64,000 bases of DNA. It comes from Agaricus subrufescens. Taxonomy: Eukaryota; Basidiomycota; Agaricomycetes; Agaricales; Agaricaceae. Below the pieces are notes generated by a model. That model was not told where the DNA came from. It did no database searches and saw nothing but the letters and a program-made list of their open reading frames with translations. The stretch is taken from NCBI GenBank assembly GCA_029945375.1, contig CM057068.1, forward strand, positions 978,233 through 1,042,232, given 5' to 3'. Position 1 is the first letter of the stretch, and each line of letters opens with the position of its first letter. The position numbers and the translations under genes were made by a program. Of the stretch, positions 54,014-64,000 are shown one piece after another.

Positions 54014-56019
54014 TTAGGAATGGTGGCAGGGGTTGTCTCGGGGAGGTTTTGGTTTTGCGGTGGGAAGGGAGCCTCTGGCAGCCAGTGATTTCTCAATTTC
54101 GAGTGGGGGGCAGTCGAAATCCACGATGAGGTCCTGCATACTGGGAGGAATGGGTACGGGTGGGAGGAGGAGGCTGGTGGGGCCGTAAATTCCTCGCGAG
54201 GGATCATCTGCGGGGTTGCTGTCTGTAGGGACATACTTGGTGTAGAACTGGGAGCCGGAGAGCATGCTAAGTTGGTTAACCAGCTTGAAGACCTCGTTAG
54301 TGGATTTATTTCGGCTGCGTCCTTTCCACCAGCCCTCGACAACACCTGTGTTGTCACCAAAGAGTCGGAAATGGCCTCCGCTGGGTTGTAAGAGCGTGAT
54401 GGTAGTAGCCAGGAGGAGGAAGGCGGTGGCTTCTGCCCAGCCGATGTCCCTTCCAGACCCATGGTTATTCCATCCTGGGATAAGCCTCCATGCTCGCCAC
54501 CTTTGGCCGATGATGATTCCAATTCCAACTTCTGAACTGGCATCTGAGAAAGCTGAAAGGTCAGTGACGATGATTGAGGGGTGGATGGGTCTGCTGAAAC
54601 TGGGGTTTGCGAGGGAGGAGGCCCACCAGAGGAGGTCCACATGCAGGGAGTTGGGGGGTGTGCGGGGTTTGAAGGGTGAGTCATGGAAGACTCCAAGGAA
54701 TGCTTCAATGTTGGTTAAGTAGGGTCTGCCATGTGTTATGACAAGCGAAGCATGTAGTAATTTGCCGTGTAATTTTTCGGCTTCGTTTAGGGTGTGGGTG
54801 TGTGAGAGGTTCCAATTATTAATGGCTTCTCTATACTTCGCCCTCTTGGCATCTGGAAGGGAAACTGTGCGGTCATCTAGATTCCAGGTGAGACCAATGA
54901 ACGTGAAGGATGATGCGAAGGGGGAATCCTTCTCCATCTCCCAAGGAATCCCTAGTTGTGATGAGATCTCATCAATGTCCTGCATAGCGTATGAGAATAG
55001 AGCGTCATGGGGGGAACGAGGTGAATTTTCAGAGAGATCTATGATGGGGGTGGAATGATCTTCATCAAATTCTTCAAGCTTGCCATTTTCGCGTGAGTGG
55101 CCCTTGTACCAAAGTCTGCCTTTGGTGTGAATACGGCCACCATTTCGGCTAATGGCTAATGCTTGGGCCTTTCTTAATTGGTTGAACTGGGGGAGGTGGG
55201 AACGACGAATTCTAAAGAAGACGTGGTCGTCAACCCATTTTGAAATGGGGCCTAAACCTTTCGCTCTCATAATGTCTGTGCCAGCATCTGCGACTATCCC
55301 ATAAATGCCTGCCCCTGATGCAAGGCCAAAGGCATTTTGGGTGTCTATGCCATATCGGTCTTCACCTTGCAGCTTCACTATCATGCCCGGCCATTGTGAA
55401 TGGTGCAAGGGAATGGTTCTGTAGGCCTCTTTTACATCGCGGACTGCTGCCTCGGAACCAGCTGGTAATGTCTCTATGATGAGTGAAATAGTACCGAAGG
55501 TTCCCCATGTGCATGGGTAAAAGGATGATTCGATGTGATGGTTGATGGAGGTGATGCCCCTCGCCGGGCTATGGGGGTGGGAGAAGTTTTGTATTAGTTG
55601 ATATTTGCCCGGTTTGTTGGGCTTGGGTATGATACTAAGGGGTGATGACTGGAAGGGGCCTAGAAGCCTCTCTAATTGAGACTTAGTGGCAGGACCAATA
55701 TAACGGCCCTTCTGGAATTCTAAAAGTGTGATATTAAGGAAAGCATTACAATGCTCCTCTGTGGAGGCATTGTTCGAAGGAGAGTACGATATGGTAATGG
55801 CTGGAACCCCAGCATGGAAACCAGTATTTAACATCGCGACAAGGTGGGGGTATCGGTTCGAGAGTCCTGTGGCACTAAGAAGTTGCTCCCAGGCTGTAGC
55901 ACAATAGGGGGTAAGCGGCCTATGCATTCTGAGCTCGAGGGCATCTTTGAGCGCCGTGGTCGGAACTCCCACACCCGGAACACTGATGTTTAGTTGCGTG
56001 GGCAGGGGAGCTGTCATTG
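54014..56019 (-). CDS. Reverse transcriptase-RNase H of DIRS/Ngaro-like element
   Basis: The frame is open 54014-56152. Start ATG 56019 (MTAPLPTQLNI) is suggested because it overlaps the Gag end only slightly. RT motifs are SIIPKPNKPGKYQLIQNFS, DVKEAYRTIPLH, NAFGLASGAGIYG, and the catalytic box WVDDHVFF with both Asp intact. RNase H follows (SAFSDASSEVGIGIIIG, AEATAFLLL, DNTGVVEGWW, NPADDPSRG). Length is about 668 aa. It copies the element RNA into DNA inside particles. Confidence 0.85.
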
Positions 56020-57474
56020 CAGCCTCGTGGCTTCTGCCAATCGGTGCAGAGGATGGTGCCTTCTGGGTCACGGAGGTGGCCCTTGGATGTACGTGTACAT
56101 CGGGTGTTGTCGAGATCATCCCAACGCCTTGAGGATTTGCAATTGGCCACATTGTGAGGCCGGCGGCCGAGGCACATTGGGCAGACCGATTTGAGGTCAG
56201 AGGTAGAGGACGATGCTGCAGGTAGAAAGGGCTTCTTCCTGCGGGGCTTGTCTTCTCCGTCGTCAGAGTAGGCAGAGGGGAAATGGTTACGCTTGTGCTT
56301 TGGAGGTGGTGGGTGCGGGGAAGGGGAGCGGCGGTGCTGAGCCGGGTAGTGTTTGTGGCAGTTCTGTGGCTGAGATGTGTGCGAGAAGCGGCCTAGGTCC
56401 TGTGAGGCACGCGGGGGCCGAAAGGGGATGAGTGCCATGGGCAGGAGCCGGGGCCAAAAGGGGTTGGGGGCGGGGCAGGGGCCAGGGGGAAAAGGGGCCA
56501 AAGGAGAAGGCGGAGAGCCAGGAGGTATGAGCGTGGTGAGTGGAGGTTTGGTGGTAATAAAAGATATGACCTACGTTTATTAGCTGGGTGTGTGTGTTTA
56601 TCAACTGGTTGTGCGTCTTGATTCTGATGGAGTCAGCTATTTTTCTGAGCCGTTGTTCGTTGATCTGAGCAATGTTGAAAGCGACGCGACCGTGGTCTAT
56701 CTCCTGGTGCCATTCACGCCGAGCTTGGGCTTGGTAAATGACGAGGGCCTGGTCGCCTTGGGGTTCGTCGCGGATAGGGTGTGTGTCGAGGAGTAGATAG
56801 AAGTCCATAAACATGCGGATGGTGCGCTTTTCCCAACCACATTTTTCCATGTGGTTGATGAGGCCGTTCTTGGCAAGGCCCATCTCCAGAAAGGAGAGGT
56901 TTTCATCACGGACAATGACACTCTTTGGGGTGTTGGAATTTCGTGAGGGGAGGAGGGAAATGCCGTTGTCCGATTGAGTGAGGGAAAAGGTTTCTGAGCG
57001 GAGGGTGATAGCGTGCTTGGTGGTTGCCTCACGGCCTCGGGGAGTGAAATACCATAATTCCACGTAATTGAAAGCTTTGAGCTTGCGGAGGGCATGCTCC
57101 GAAGGGTCGAGTGTTTGGTCGGTGGGAATTACAGCAGTGTCATGGAATTTCGGAAAATTCTTCTTCTTGGAGGCTGCGGGAGGAGAGGATGGGGGAGCTG
57201 CGCCATCTGCGCCGGGAGCAGGTGGAGGGTTAGGGCCATTGTTGCTGGGAGGGCGATCTTGGTTTGTGTTTGGAGGACCTTCATTGTTCGGCCCTGGGGG
57301 GTTCCCTTGCTGCTCGCCTGGAGGCCCTTCTTGCTGTTGCTGATGTAGTAGGTTCCTTTGTCTCCATGTCGCTGCCAGGTTGTCAGCGGCTTCGCGTTCA
57401 GTCATGTGGAAAGTCAATCGGAGGTTGTCTCGGAGGCCGGAGAACTCCTCCGCTGAAAAGTCTGGGGTTTCCAT
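55920..57474 (-). CDS. Gag of DIRS/Ngaro-like element, probably spliced
   Basis: Exon 1 is 57474-56575 (start METPDFSAEEF; an upstream in-frame start at 57537 is also possible) and exon 2 is 56399-55920. A GT-AG intron 56400-56574 (GTAGGT...CTCACAG, minus strand) joins the two frames in phase and removes a proline/tract-like stretch. Exon 1 has a Gln/Pro/Asn-rich region then a capsid-like domain (ENLSFLEMGLAKNGL). Exon 2 has Cys/His clusters (CPMCLGRRPHNVANC, CSGCGSSDHGAQRC). The splice is inferred from frame and signals. Confidence 0.7.
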
Positions 57475-57667
57475 GAAAAGGCGTAGTTTACTACAGAGTA
57501 TGTTTTGCACGAAAAGTAGGGAACGAAAAGAAGGCAAGGGGACCGGTTGAATGGGTTGAGATGGATGTAGAGAGGAAAGGGGCGCAGGTCTCGTGACTTC
57601 ACTGCGCCCGCAAAGATGATCTCCTGCTTACGGGCTGCCTTTCGGTGAGCACGCCGCAGGCTTCCAC

Positions 57668-57840
57668 GTGGACAAGTATAAGAAGCTAAAGACTTCTAAG
57701 TTGTCCACAGGCGAGTTCAACATGCACTGACTAATCAATCATGTGAGTGGAACCATCCGCTTTACTCTAAGTCGAGATATACACAAAACAAATTAACCAG
57801 TCACTATAATATCATGACTTAACTGAATGCTTGGGGCATC
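57668..57840 (-). repeat. Copia-4 LTR, partial
   Basis: Matches the Copia-1 LTR at 450-615 (GTGGACAAGTATAAGAAG...GAATGCTTGGGGCAT). It lacks the terminal TCTAACA, and is broken on the left by the recombinase element. Confidence 0.7.
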
Positions 57841-57934
57841 CCTTCTTGAACCACTACCACCACCTTCCTCTTTTGGAAGTCTCAGTGCTAGTGCTTGAGT
57901 AGGAATATACTTGCATTCCACAGTGTTCTAAGCC

Positions 57935-58264
57935 ATGGATACAAGAGAGGATTTCAATGACAAAGGCAGGAACTGGTCTATGGACGACAATGCACCACTT
58001 CCTGACATCTTGCAGGCCGTGGTCCTGAAAATGCCGCAGACTCCAAAGGTGAGCTGTCTCGAAAAGATGCGCTCACATCTCCAGTCCAAATGCGAACTAA
58101 CAGACACTGTATGGGCCAAAGCCTCCACCCCCACCCCCACTGGCCCTTTGCAAGCATTGGCAACAACCCCATTGTTGTATGCATCTCAGAGCTCACACAC
58201 TCCGGGTAACCCCCCTGCTACCCCCTCCCATTCCTCTTCAATCTTCTTGCTGTCCGAGGGGTAG
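57935..58264 (+). CDS. Unknown small ORF (109 aa)
   Basis: Open frame MDTREDFNDKGRNW... with a Pro/Thr-rich middle. A possible donor (GGTGAGCTGTC, about 58048) could mean it is an exon of a spliced gene. No domain recognised, and low evidence that it is expressed. Confidence 0.3.
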   Translation: MDTREDFNDKGRNWSMDDNAPLPDILQAVVLKMPQTPKVSCLEKMRSHLQSKCELTDTVWAKASTPTPTGPLQALATTPLLYASQSSHTPGNPPATPSHSSSIFLLSEG

Positions 58265-58993
58265 CTAGCACTTTATTCATAATTTATTGGGACTACCCAA
58301 TGATGCGTTCTTCATAGTACCCAATGACTTTTCAATTCATAACTTATTGGGAAGCAACAGGATCTTCATTTTTATCATTTTCATAGATTATTGGGAGCAT
58401 AGTAGTCTTCATAACATTTTATTTCCATAGATTATTGGGAGCATAGTAGTCTTCATAACACTTTTTTCATAGATTATTGGGAGCATGGTAGTCTTCATAA
58501 CTCTATCTTTCATAACTTGCATGAGTAGCCCTTGTTCTTGAAATTCTTCATTCCTGACATAACCTTAGCTTCATAATTCATTGGGTGGCTGAATCTTCAT
58601 TTTTTACTTTTTTCATTTAGTATTGGGTACAATAATCTTCATACAAATCTTCATTGCAGTCATTATCTTCATTTCTCTAATAATTCATAAATCATTGGGT
58701 AGCTAAATCTTCATACTTATCTTCATTGTACCCATTATCTTCATTTCTCTGCTACTTCATAATTCATTGGGTAGTTAAATCTTCATACATATCTTCATTG
58801 CAATGATTATCTTCATTTCTCTGCTACTTCATTATTTATTGGGTAGCTGGATCTTCATACATATCTTCATTGCAATGATTATCTTCATTTCTCTGCTACT
58901 TCATTATTTATTGGGTAGCTAAATCTTCATACATATCTTCATTGTAGCCACTATCTTCATTTTTCTACTACTTCATAAATCATTGGGTAGCTG
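58265..58993. repeat. Minisatellite, 72-bp units, entering assembly gap
   Basis: From about 58590 the word ATTGGGTAG recurs every 72 bp (58693, 58765, 58837, 58909, 58981), with CTTCATACATATCTTCATTG between. The last unit touches the gap. Before this, shorter related units of about 42-45 bp (ATTATTGGGAGCATAGTAGT) occur at 58389-58500. The true array is probably longer. Confidence 0.8.
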
Positions 58994-59093
58994 NNNNNNN
59001 NNNNNNNNNNNNNNNNNNNNNNNNNNNNNNNNNNNNNNNNNNNNNNNNNNNNNNNNNNNNNNNNNNNNNNNNNNNNNNNNNNNNNNNNNNNNN
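58994..59093. other. Assembly gap (100 N)
   Basis: Exactly 100 N, a typical placeholder length. Confidence 1.
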
Positions 59094-59724
59094 AGCACCT
59101 TACCCCTTCCAACTAACAATGGTAGCTAGTCCTCATTGTGCTACCCCTGGCATCCACATGGGTACGTTGTCAGGTTTCAGAATGCCGAAGGCCGCTTGGC
59201 TGAACGTTCTATCCGTTCAGATTCGTTATCAATATGTGATGAGAATCCTAATCGGTGATATGTCTGGCTAGCTAGTGGGTCCACGATAATCTGATGGGAT
59301 TTCAGCTCGCTAGTTTGCGTGATAGCCGTTCCCTGTCCGAGCCGATGTCTTCTGCGGGTCAACTGCTTCGAATAGTATATCTCTGGAGGAGTGATTTGTA
59401 GTTTTGCTAAGCATAAATCGACGTTTCGTCTAGGTAGCTAGAGTGTCACCGTCGTATTTCGGCCTAACTAGTTGTCACCACCAGATCTAATACCTCTACT
59501 CGGATCATTCCTGGTAGCTAGTGACTATATTTGCCTTACACGGTACAGTTTTCCCGTATAAGAGTCAAGGCGGATTTATTAGACTACGAGATATACTATT
59601 GAGGTGTTGAGAGATGGTTAGGTTCTGACCCTGCACCTTAGCTAGTGGGTGTTATACCCTTGTAAATCTTGAAGGCCAGTGTTATTTCGCCGCGTAAAAC
59701 GGCGCGGGCCGTATCATCTCCCCC
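59094..59724 (+). repeat. LTR 3' part of a diverged family related to the 1.38-kb repeats
   Basis: Ends GTAAAACGGCGCGGGCCGTATCA, like GTAAAACGGCTGGGGCCGTAACA of the solo-LTR insertions. It shares a second stem-loop about 165 bp upstream (TACAGTTTTC loop between TTACACGG and CCGTATAA). The 5' part is in or beyond the gap. TCTCCCCCTCACTATAAG follows. Confidence 0.5.
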
Positions 59725-60261
59725 TCACTATAAGCTGACTGTCCCCAGTCATCGAACTGCTGGATATTTCTGAGTTTATCGGGGCTGTTGCCATGCTTCT
59801 GGTATACTGACTTGTGCCTACGCGAATCCCTCGAGTGCTTTTAGCCACACGTGTTGCTGATGTTTTAGGAACTAGCGGTCTGCCTGTCATTTTAACTACG
59901 AGGTGCGGAATATTGGGTACACGTATTTAATATTTTTAATCTGACCTCGGGGTTAACTGTTGTTCCCCGGTTGGCGGGATCCTCCATCGCTTGATCAATT
60001 CGCTATCTCCGCTTCTATTTTTTATACCTTATCTCTGTCTTGATAGCTACTGATTCTTCTGTCTCTTTTTACTGTTCATTTAATTTGGGTGTAGAGACAG
60101 CCATCGCTGTAACTGGCAAGGGATGGGACAAAACAGCTCGTCCGTGCTTTTGTCTGTCCGATTTTAATCGCCCTGACGCCACATAGGATTAGGTAGGTGG
60201 CGTTGCTTTATTAGGTACGGGGTTACGGCTCGGCCAACTACCAACTCGGCTGGGAACGCCT
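59725..60261. other. Leader or promoter region, no ORF
   Basis: 537 bp after the LTR-like end with no long open frame. Contains CT-rich stretches (about 60050-60080) and leads to a TATA box. Confidence 0.35.
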
Positions 60262-60268
60262 TATATAA
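60262..60268 (+). promoter_or_regulatory. TATA box of upstream unknown gene
   Basis: TATATAA in a GC-rich setting, 54 bp before ATG 60316. A similar box precedes the second gene (TATAAAA, 62805). Confidence 0.55.
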
Positions 60269-60315
60269 ACGTTTCGGCTTGGTAGCGTGTCCCTTGTTTC
60301 GCCCTGCTTCGTATG

Positions 60316-61665
60316 ATGCCTGCTAAAACCTAAATAGTAAGTCTACTTGCTGCCTCAGTTCAAACTGCCCCCACCCAAGTCTGGCCCCATATCAAACAGG
60401 TAAAGGTCGTCGCTTCTTCTGCTACTACATCTGCCCCTCCGTCGGCGGCGCTTGTGGCTTTGAAGGCCTCTTTGACTGCAAAGACTGCTGCTCGTGTACT
60501 CGCACAAGCTCGCGCTGAGGAGACTGCCCTCGCCGAGAAACTGGCGAAGTTGCAAGCCGCTGAACCGGACCCTCTTCCCGTTGTTGAGGTAGAGGACCCC
60601 GTTGCTTCTGATCCGTGAGCTGGATCTTAGATGCTAACTAGGGATGCTATTGATTGTTCGGTGTCTAGCGAGGATTCCGCCGATGAACCGCTGAAGGAAG
60701 CGTTGACGAATTGGTTAACGATTCCGCTGAGCGCCCAGCCCGCGGCCAGAAGCGCCCTCGTTCTGTTTCGCCTGAGGTGGTTTCCGCTAAAGCTCCTCGC
60801 ACCTCTGCGCGTCAGTCTGCTGCCGCTTCCAAAATCAAAGCTACTCCTCCCGCTTCCACGTCCAAAACAACCCTCCCTGCCAAAACGAAAGCTCCGAAGG
60901 CGGACCCTATCGAGCGTCGCAAAGGCGCCTTGCTTACTATCACTGAGAAGGCCAAATTCGATAAGAAACACCCCCCCCCGGTTCGTGGCAGTGGTATGTT
61001 TTGAAGACTTCCGTTTCTTTTTAAACTAGTTTCGCTGATCTGCTCTTTTACAGGCTTACGTCGTAGCGACGACTTAGTACGGGACTATGGTATTGTTGCT
61101 GGCACCCCCATCCTTGATCATACGGCTAGCCTCTTCACTATGGCTTCTGATATCTGCTCTCGTGCGGTCCCGGATGGCGGTTGTATCTCTTGTTTGTTGA
61201 ATTTCAACATCTGTGATCATTCTTACGATACTCTTTCTGGTGAGACTCGGGCAGCGACGGCGGACGTGCGTGACGAACTCAGCGCTGCTATAGCTGGTGC
61301 TGCATGTTTAACTTGTCGCGCTAAAGGCCGTTCCCATTGCTCCCACAATAAGCCTGCGCCTGTGGTCCAATTCTTGGCCGAGGCCCTCCGTTCTCATGGT
61401 CTCTCTAGCGAGTCCTGTACGTCTTTTCTCTTTGGTCTTTTTCTGTACTGATTTTGTCGGTTTTACTTCTTTTCTAGCTCTTCGTGTTGCCGCGCGCAAT
61501 CTTAGCGTTGGTTACACTCAATTGACGATGCAACAGAAGCTTCTGTCATTGTCCCAAGCTCGTCTTCTGTCTGATTGTGCCTGTCACGCCGCGGAGATTT
61601 TGCAAGCTCGAGCAGTGCATGCCCACGATCCCGATTATTTCGTCAACGCCCATCTCGTCAAGTGA
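60316..61665 (+). pseudogene. Intron-containing gene, Cys-rich product of unknown function
   Basis: ATG 60316 opens MPAKT and then meets TAA before donor 60337. A 63-nt intron (60337-60399) is in phase with an Ala/Lys-rich helical exon (AALVALKASLTAKTAARVL). A second intron starting at GTGAGC 60615 has uncertain acceptor (60700 keeps the frame). Introns 60994-61053 (60 nt) and 61417-61477 (61 nt) are clear and join frames precisely. The product has a basic middle (GQKRPRSVSPE), then a Cys/His-rich part (GGCISCLLNFNICDH, CLTCRAKGRSHCSH) and a helical tail to TGA 61663. The early stop suggests a mutated gene or a wrong first exon. It could be host or belong to the retroelement whose LTR precedes it. 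Confidence 0.5.
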
Positions 61666-61881
61666 TCGTTCGCAACTCGATATTGCAGATTTGTGAACAA
61701 TTCTTTCCGTCCCCTGGCGCCCCCGAAGCTTCTCATAGCCGCTCTTCGTCTCTATAGCTTACGGCGACATGATGAACTTTATTCATGAGACCGGACGTGA
61801 CTTGCACCGTGGCGGCTGGGCTACTGGAGTAACCTCCCGGAGAGGCCTCCCCTTCATGCTAGTTTTTCAACTCGTAATACG

Positions 61882-62085
61882 ATGGCTCAGGAGATGCACT
61901 TTCGCCAGCCAACTGAGGCTTCTGAAGATTCTGTCAATGACGAACTTGCTGGAGAGGAGGCCGCCGATGAAGATGCTTCTGAAGAGGAGGTGGCCGCTGA
62001 GGCCGTCGTCCCCATTACCTCCTCTTCTCGCTCCTCGCCGTCCAAAGGCAAAGGCAAGGCTGTGGTGGACGAGTCTGCCGTTTGA
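61882..62085 (+). CDS. Acidic ORF, possible last exon of the preceding gene
   Basis: MAQEMHFRQPTEASEDS followed by a Glu/Ala/Asp-rich tail and KGKGKAVVDE, stop at 62083. The frame is open further upstream (LGYWSNLPERPPLH), so it may be an exon. Then about 650 bp of non-coding, T-rich sequence. Confidence 0.35.
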   Translation: MAQEMHFRQPTEASEDSVNDELAGEEAADEDASEEEVAAEAVVPITSSSRSSPSKGKGKAVVDESAV

Positions 62086-62804
62086 TCGTCGTCTGCTGGT
62101 GGGGTCTCCATTTCTGCCACGGTTTCATTTTATTTTTCTGTCTTATCTTGCTGTTGTCTTGTTTTGAATCTGTACTTAACTCGGGTATCCACTCCCATCT
62201 CTGTCGTAGTTAAAGTACTGAATTCAAATTTCTGTTGTTCCGTTCCTAGCTTGTGTTTCCGCAAACAGCTAGCTGGTGCCCTAATCGGATTCTATCCGTA
62301 ACCCAACCATCTCCTTTCAGGCAATTATTTCATCGCGTCACACCTTTGAGATTTCGCTCTGTTATTTGAAATTGGGCCTGTAATCCGATCGCTCCTCTTT
62401 TAGAGTAGATCGAAGCTGATCTTCCAGCATTAGGCTGGTTGTTTTTCTGTCTTTTTTATGAGGTAAAGTCTTGTATATTCCCTTGCTGCTTACGGCCTGG
62501 CCTGAAAAAAACCTACGAGGTTCTCTTACCCTCCCCCACTATATGTTTAAGACGCCCTCGTCGAACACTTAGTGCATAAGTTGCCCTTGTGACACCAGCT
62601 AGCACGTCCTTTACAAGTGTGCAGGTCTAAGCGAATGCCGCTTACATTTTTCCGAACTACCAAGTTACGTGCTCTGGAGCATGTGGTCGGTAGGTACCCG
62701 AGAAGTGAACAAGTCCCCCTACCCATGCTTTATTATCGCTCACTAGCTAGCAGGATGCCATGGGTCGAGTTCGCTTCGTATCTGATTTTGCTGGTCGAGG
62801 CGGC

Positions 62805-62811
62805 TATAAAA
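62805..62811 (+). promoter_or_regulatory. TATA box of downstream unknown gene
   Basis: TATAAAA, 69 bp before ATG 62874. Confidence 0.55.
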
Positions 62812-62873
62812 GAGGCCCTCCCCGGTTTATTTTCAGACATCGAACCGCCTACCCTACCCTCGATTCGCCCTAC

Positions 62874-64000
62874 ATGTCTTCGACCCCTTCCAATGCCCCT
62901 ACTGGCCCTTCTGGCGGTTTACATCCCGATACGCAACTAGCTAAGACCGAGTTGGAAGATAATGTCACTAATTATCACCATCGCGTCAATCGCTACGAGT
63001 CGAAACAAACCACTCGAGGTTCTGTAGGCAATGCCTTGTCCCTGGTGCCTGATTCTGCTGTGCGTTGTGGCTAGCTTGTCCTATTTTAGTTTTATCTAAC
63101 GATGCCATACAGACTGCCTTGCTACAGCAGCTCAAGTCCGATCCCGCAGCCGTTGACAAGCCCGAGATATTCAAATTGCTGGGCCGTACTAAACGCTGTT
63201 TCGACCACTGGCAGGACAATTTCGAAAAGGATTACAAGTATCCCACTGTATACTCCAGGCTAGTTGAGATCCTGGAACAGAAGACTCGTACCAAGGGTCC
63301 CTCGTCCGGCAACGCCACCCCTGTATCCAATATCAGCACTAAAGGTTCCTCGGCTGGGTCTGAGGCGTCTAACGTCCCTCCTTCTAAAAAGGTAAACCTC
63401 TAGCTACTTGCTCTATTAGGTGCTGATGAGGATTCAGCGTCGTTATGCTAAGACTATTAAGTCCTCTGCCACTGTCGAGAGTAGCGATAGCGGTAGCGAA
63501 GAGGAGGTCGTTGTCGTCCCTCCTCATAATGCTCCTAAGCTCCCTGCTACATCTAACGTAAGCTGATCTTCTTCTTGTTTCTTAACTAGTGGTTAATATC
63601 GCCCCTAGGCCATGGAGACCGACGATGATGGGTCTATTCCTTCTCTCGTCCCCACTGCCCCAGGTAGTGAAGCCTCTTCCGCCAGAACTCGAAGCAACTC
63701 TTGTTCTGCTGCGGTGCGTGCAACTAACTACTTCTGATATCGCACCCATTCCTGATTAGTCCTCTCTATCTGGTCGTTTCAGGGGCCATCTCCTATTCGT
63801 CCCCAGACGGTGCGTATTCCTTATGCCACTGTGCCCGGCTTGGATACTAGTAGCTGGACTTACAAACGCGCTGTACAGCTCCTTACTGGTATGGGTACTG
63901 CGGCATCCATAACTGCCCCGTTACATTCTGGTGCGGTATCTGCTACTAGCTAGTTTATGATCTGTACTGATGCATATCTATTAGGCAAAGGCCTTCTTAG
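62874..64000 (+). CDS. Multi-exon gene of unknown function, runs off window
   Basis: Start ATG 62874 (MSSTPSNAPTG), chosen because it follows the TATA box. In-phase introns: 63060-63112, 63392-63437, 63558-63608, 63714-63782, and probably one from about 63939 to near 63985. Exons are 62874-63059, 63113-63391 (93 codons, helical, FDHWQDNFEKDYKYPTVYSR), 63438-63557 (acidic, SSDSGSEEEVVVV), 63609-63713 and 63783 onward (WTYKRAVQLLTGMGTAA). Five consecutive exons joining in frame with short GT-AG introns make this the best-supported non-transposon gene model here. No domain recognised. Confidence 0.6.

Larger units (their letters stand above)
52783..57667 (-). mobile_element. DIRS/Ngaro-like tyrosine-recombinase retrotransposon
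   Basis: Minus-strand order is gag, RT-RNase H, tyrosine recombinase, all open. It sits in a Copia-4 LTR, which resumes at 57668. It is CpG-rich and unmutated compared with all neighbours. Left limit lies somewhere between 52425 and 52782. No methyltransferase domain seen, which favours Ngaro over DIRS, but the terminal repeats needed to decide were not found. Confidence 0.75.

Noticed and set aside
52783..54708. Full 641-codon recombinase frame as the protein
   Set aside because: The first 230 codons overlap RNase H coding sequence in another frame and have no domain; the real start is probably near 54000.
52425..57667. DIRS-type inverted or Ngaro-type split direct terminal repeats
   Set aside because: I compared the two ends by eye and found no convincing repeat; a computed self-alignment is needed.

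Overview
The window looks like repeat-rich nuclear DNA of a filamentous fungus, most likely a basidiomycete. The indications are short GT-AG introns (about 46-69 nt, 63-64 kb), chromodomain Ty3/gypsy elements, Ty1/copia elements, a DIRS/Ngaro-type tyrosine-recombinase retrotransposon, LINE insertions with poly(A) tails, and heavy loss of CpG in most repeats. No bacterial-type operons, rRNA genes or CRISPR arrays were seen. A 100-N assembly gap lies at 58994-59093.

Layout. 1-3458: a LINE 3' end, then an internally deleted copia element (Copia-1, minus) carrying a second LINE insertion with a 12-bp target duplication. 3459-5938: a gypsy fragment (Gypsy-4, minus) with two inverted tRNA-Cys-like SINE copies. 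5939-8082: an apparently exact inverted copy of gag-protease-RT from Gypsy-1, followed by about 148-bp tandem repeats. 9000-23870: an old copia element (Copia-2, minus) split by two nearly full-length gypsy elements, Gypsy-1 (9132-16121, target duplication ACCTC) and Gypsy-2 (16558-23238, target duplication TCATT/TTATT). 24167-37868: a cluster of non-coding elements with CACTG...CAGTG ends and nested palindromes, one of them interrupted by Copia-3 (31924-36911, target duplication AAATC). 37869-47172: Gypsy-3, lacking its 5' LTR and carrying two 1.38-kb solo-LTR-like insertions. 47173-51177: foldback MITEs, a tandem array whose units look like exon plus 57-nt intron, and CACTG-type ends. 51178-57840: Copia-4 with a DIRS/Ngaro-like element inserted in its LTR. 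57841-58993: a small unknown ORF and a 72-bp minisatellite running into the gap. 59094-64000: a diverged LTR 3' end and two TATA-led, intron-containing genes of unknown function, the second running off the window.

The main themes are nested insertion and decay by C-to-T change at CpG. In the older elements, nonsense codons, LTR differences and lost catalytic aspartates fit CGA-to-TGA and GACGAY-to-GACAAY changes. The tyrosine-recombinase element keeps long open frames and its CpGs. The gypsy family also carries two conserved extra ORFs between the chromodomain and the 3' LTR, with a TATA-like motif and a purine tract in front of the second. The best candidates for something undescribed are those two ORFs, the nested-palindrome CACTG elements, and the exon-intron-like tandem array.
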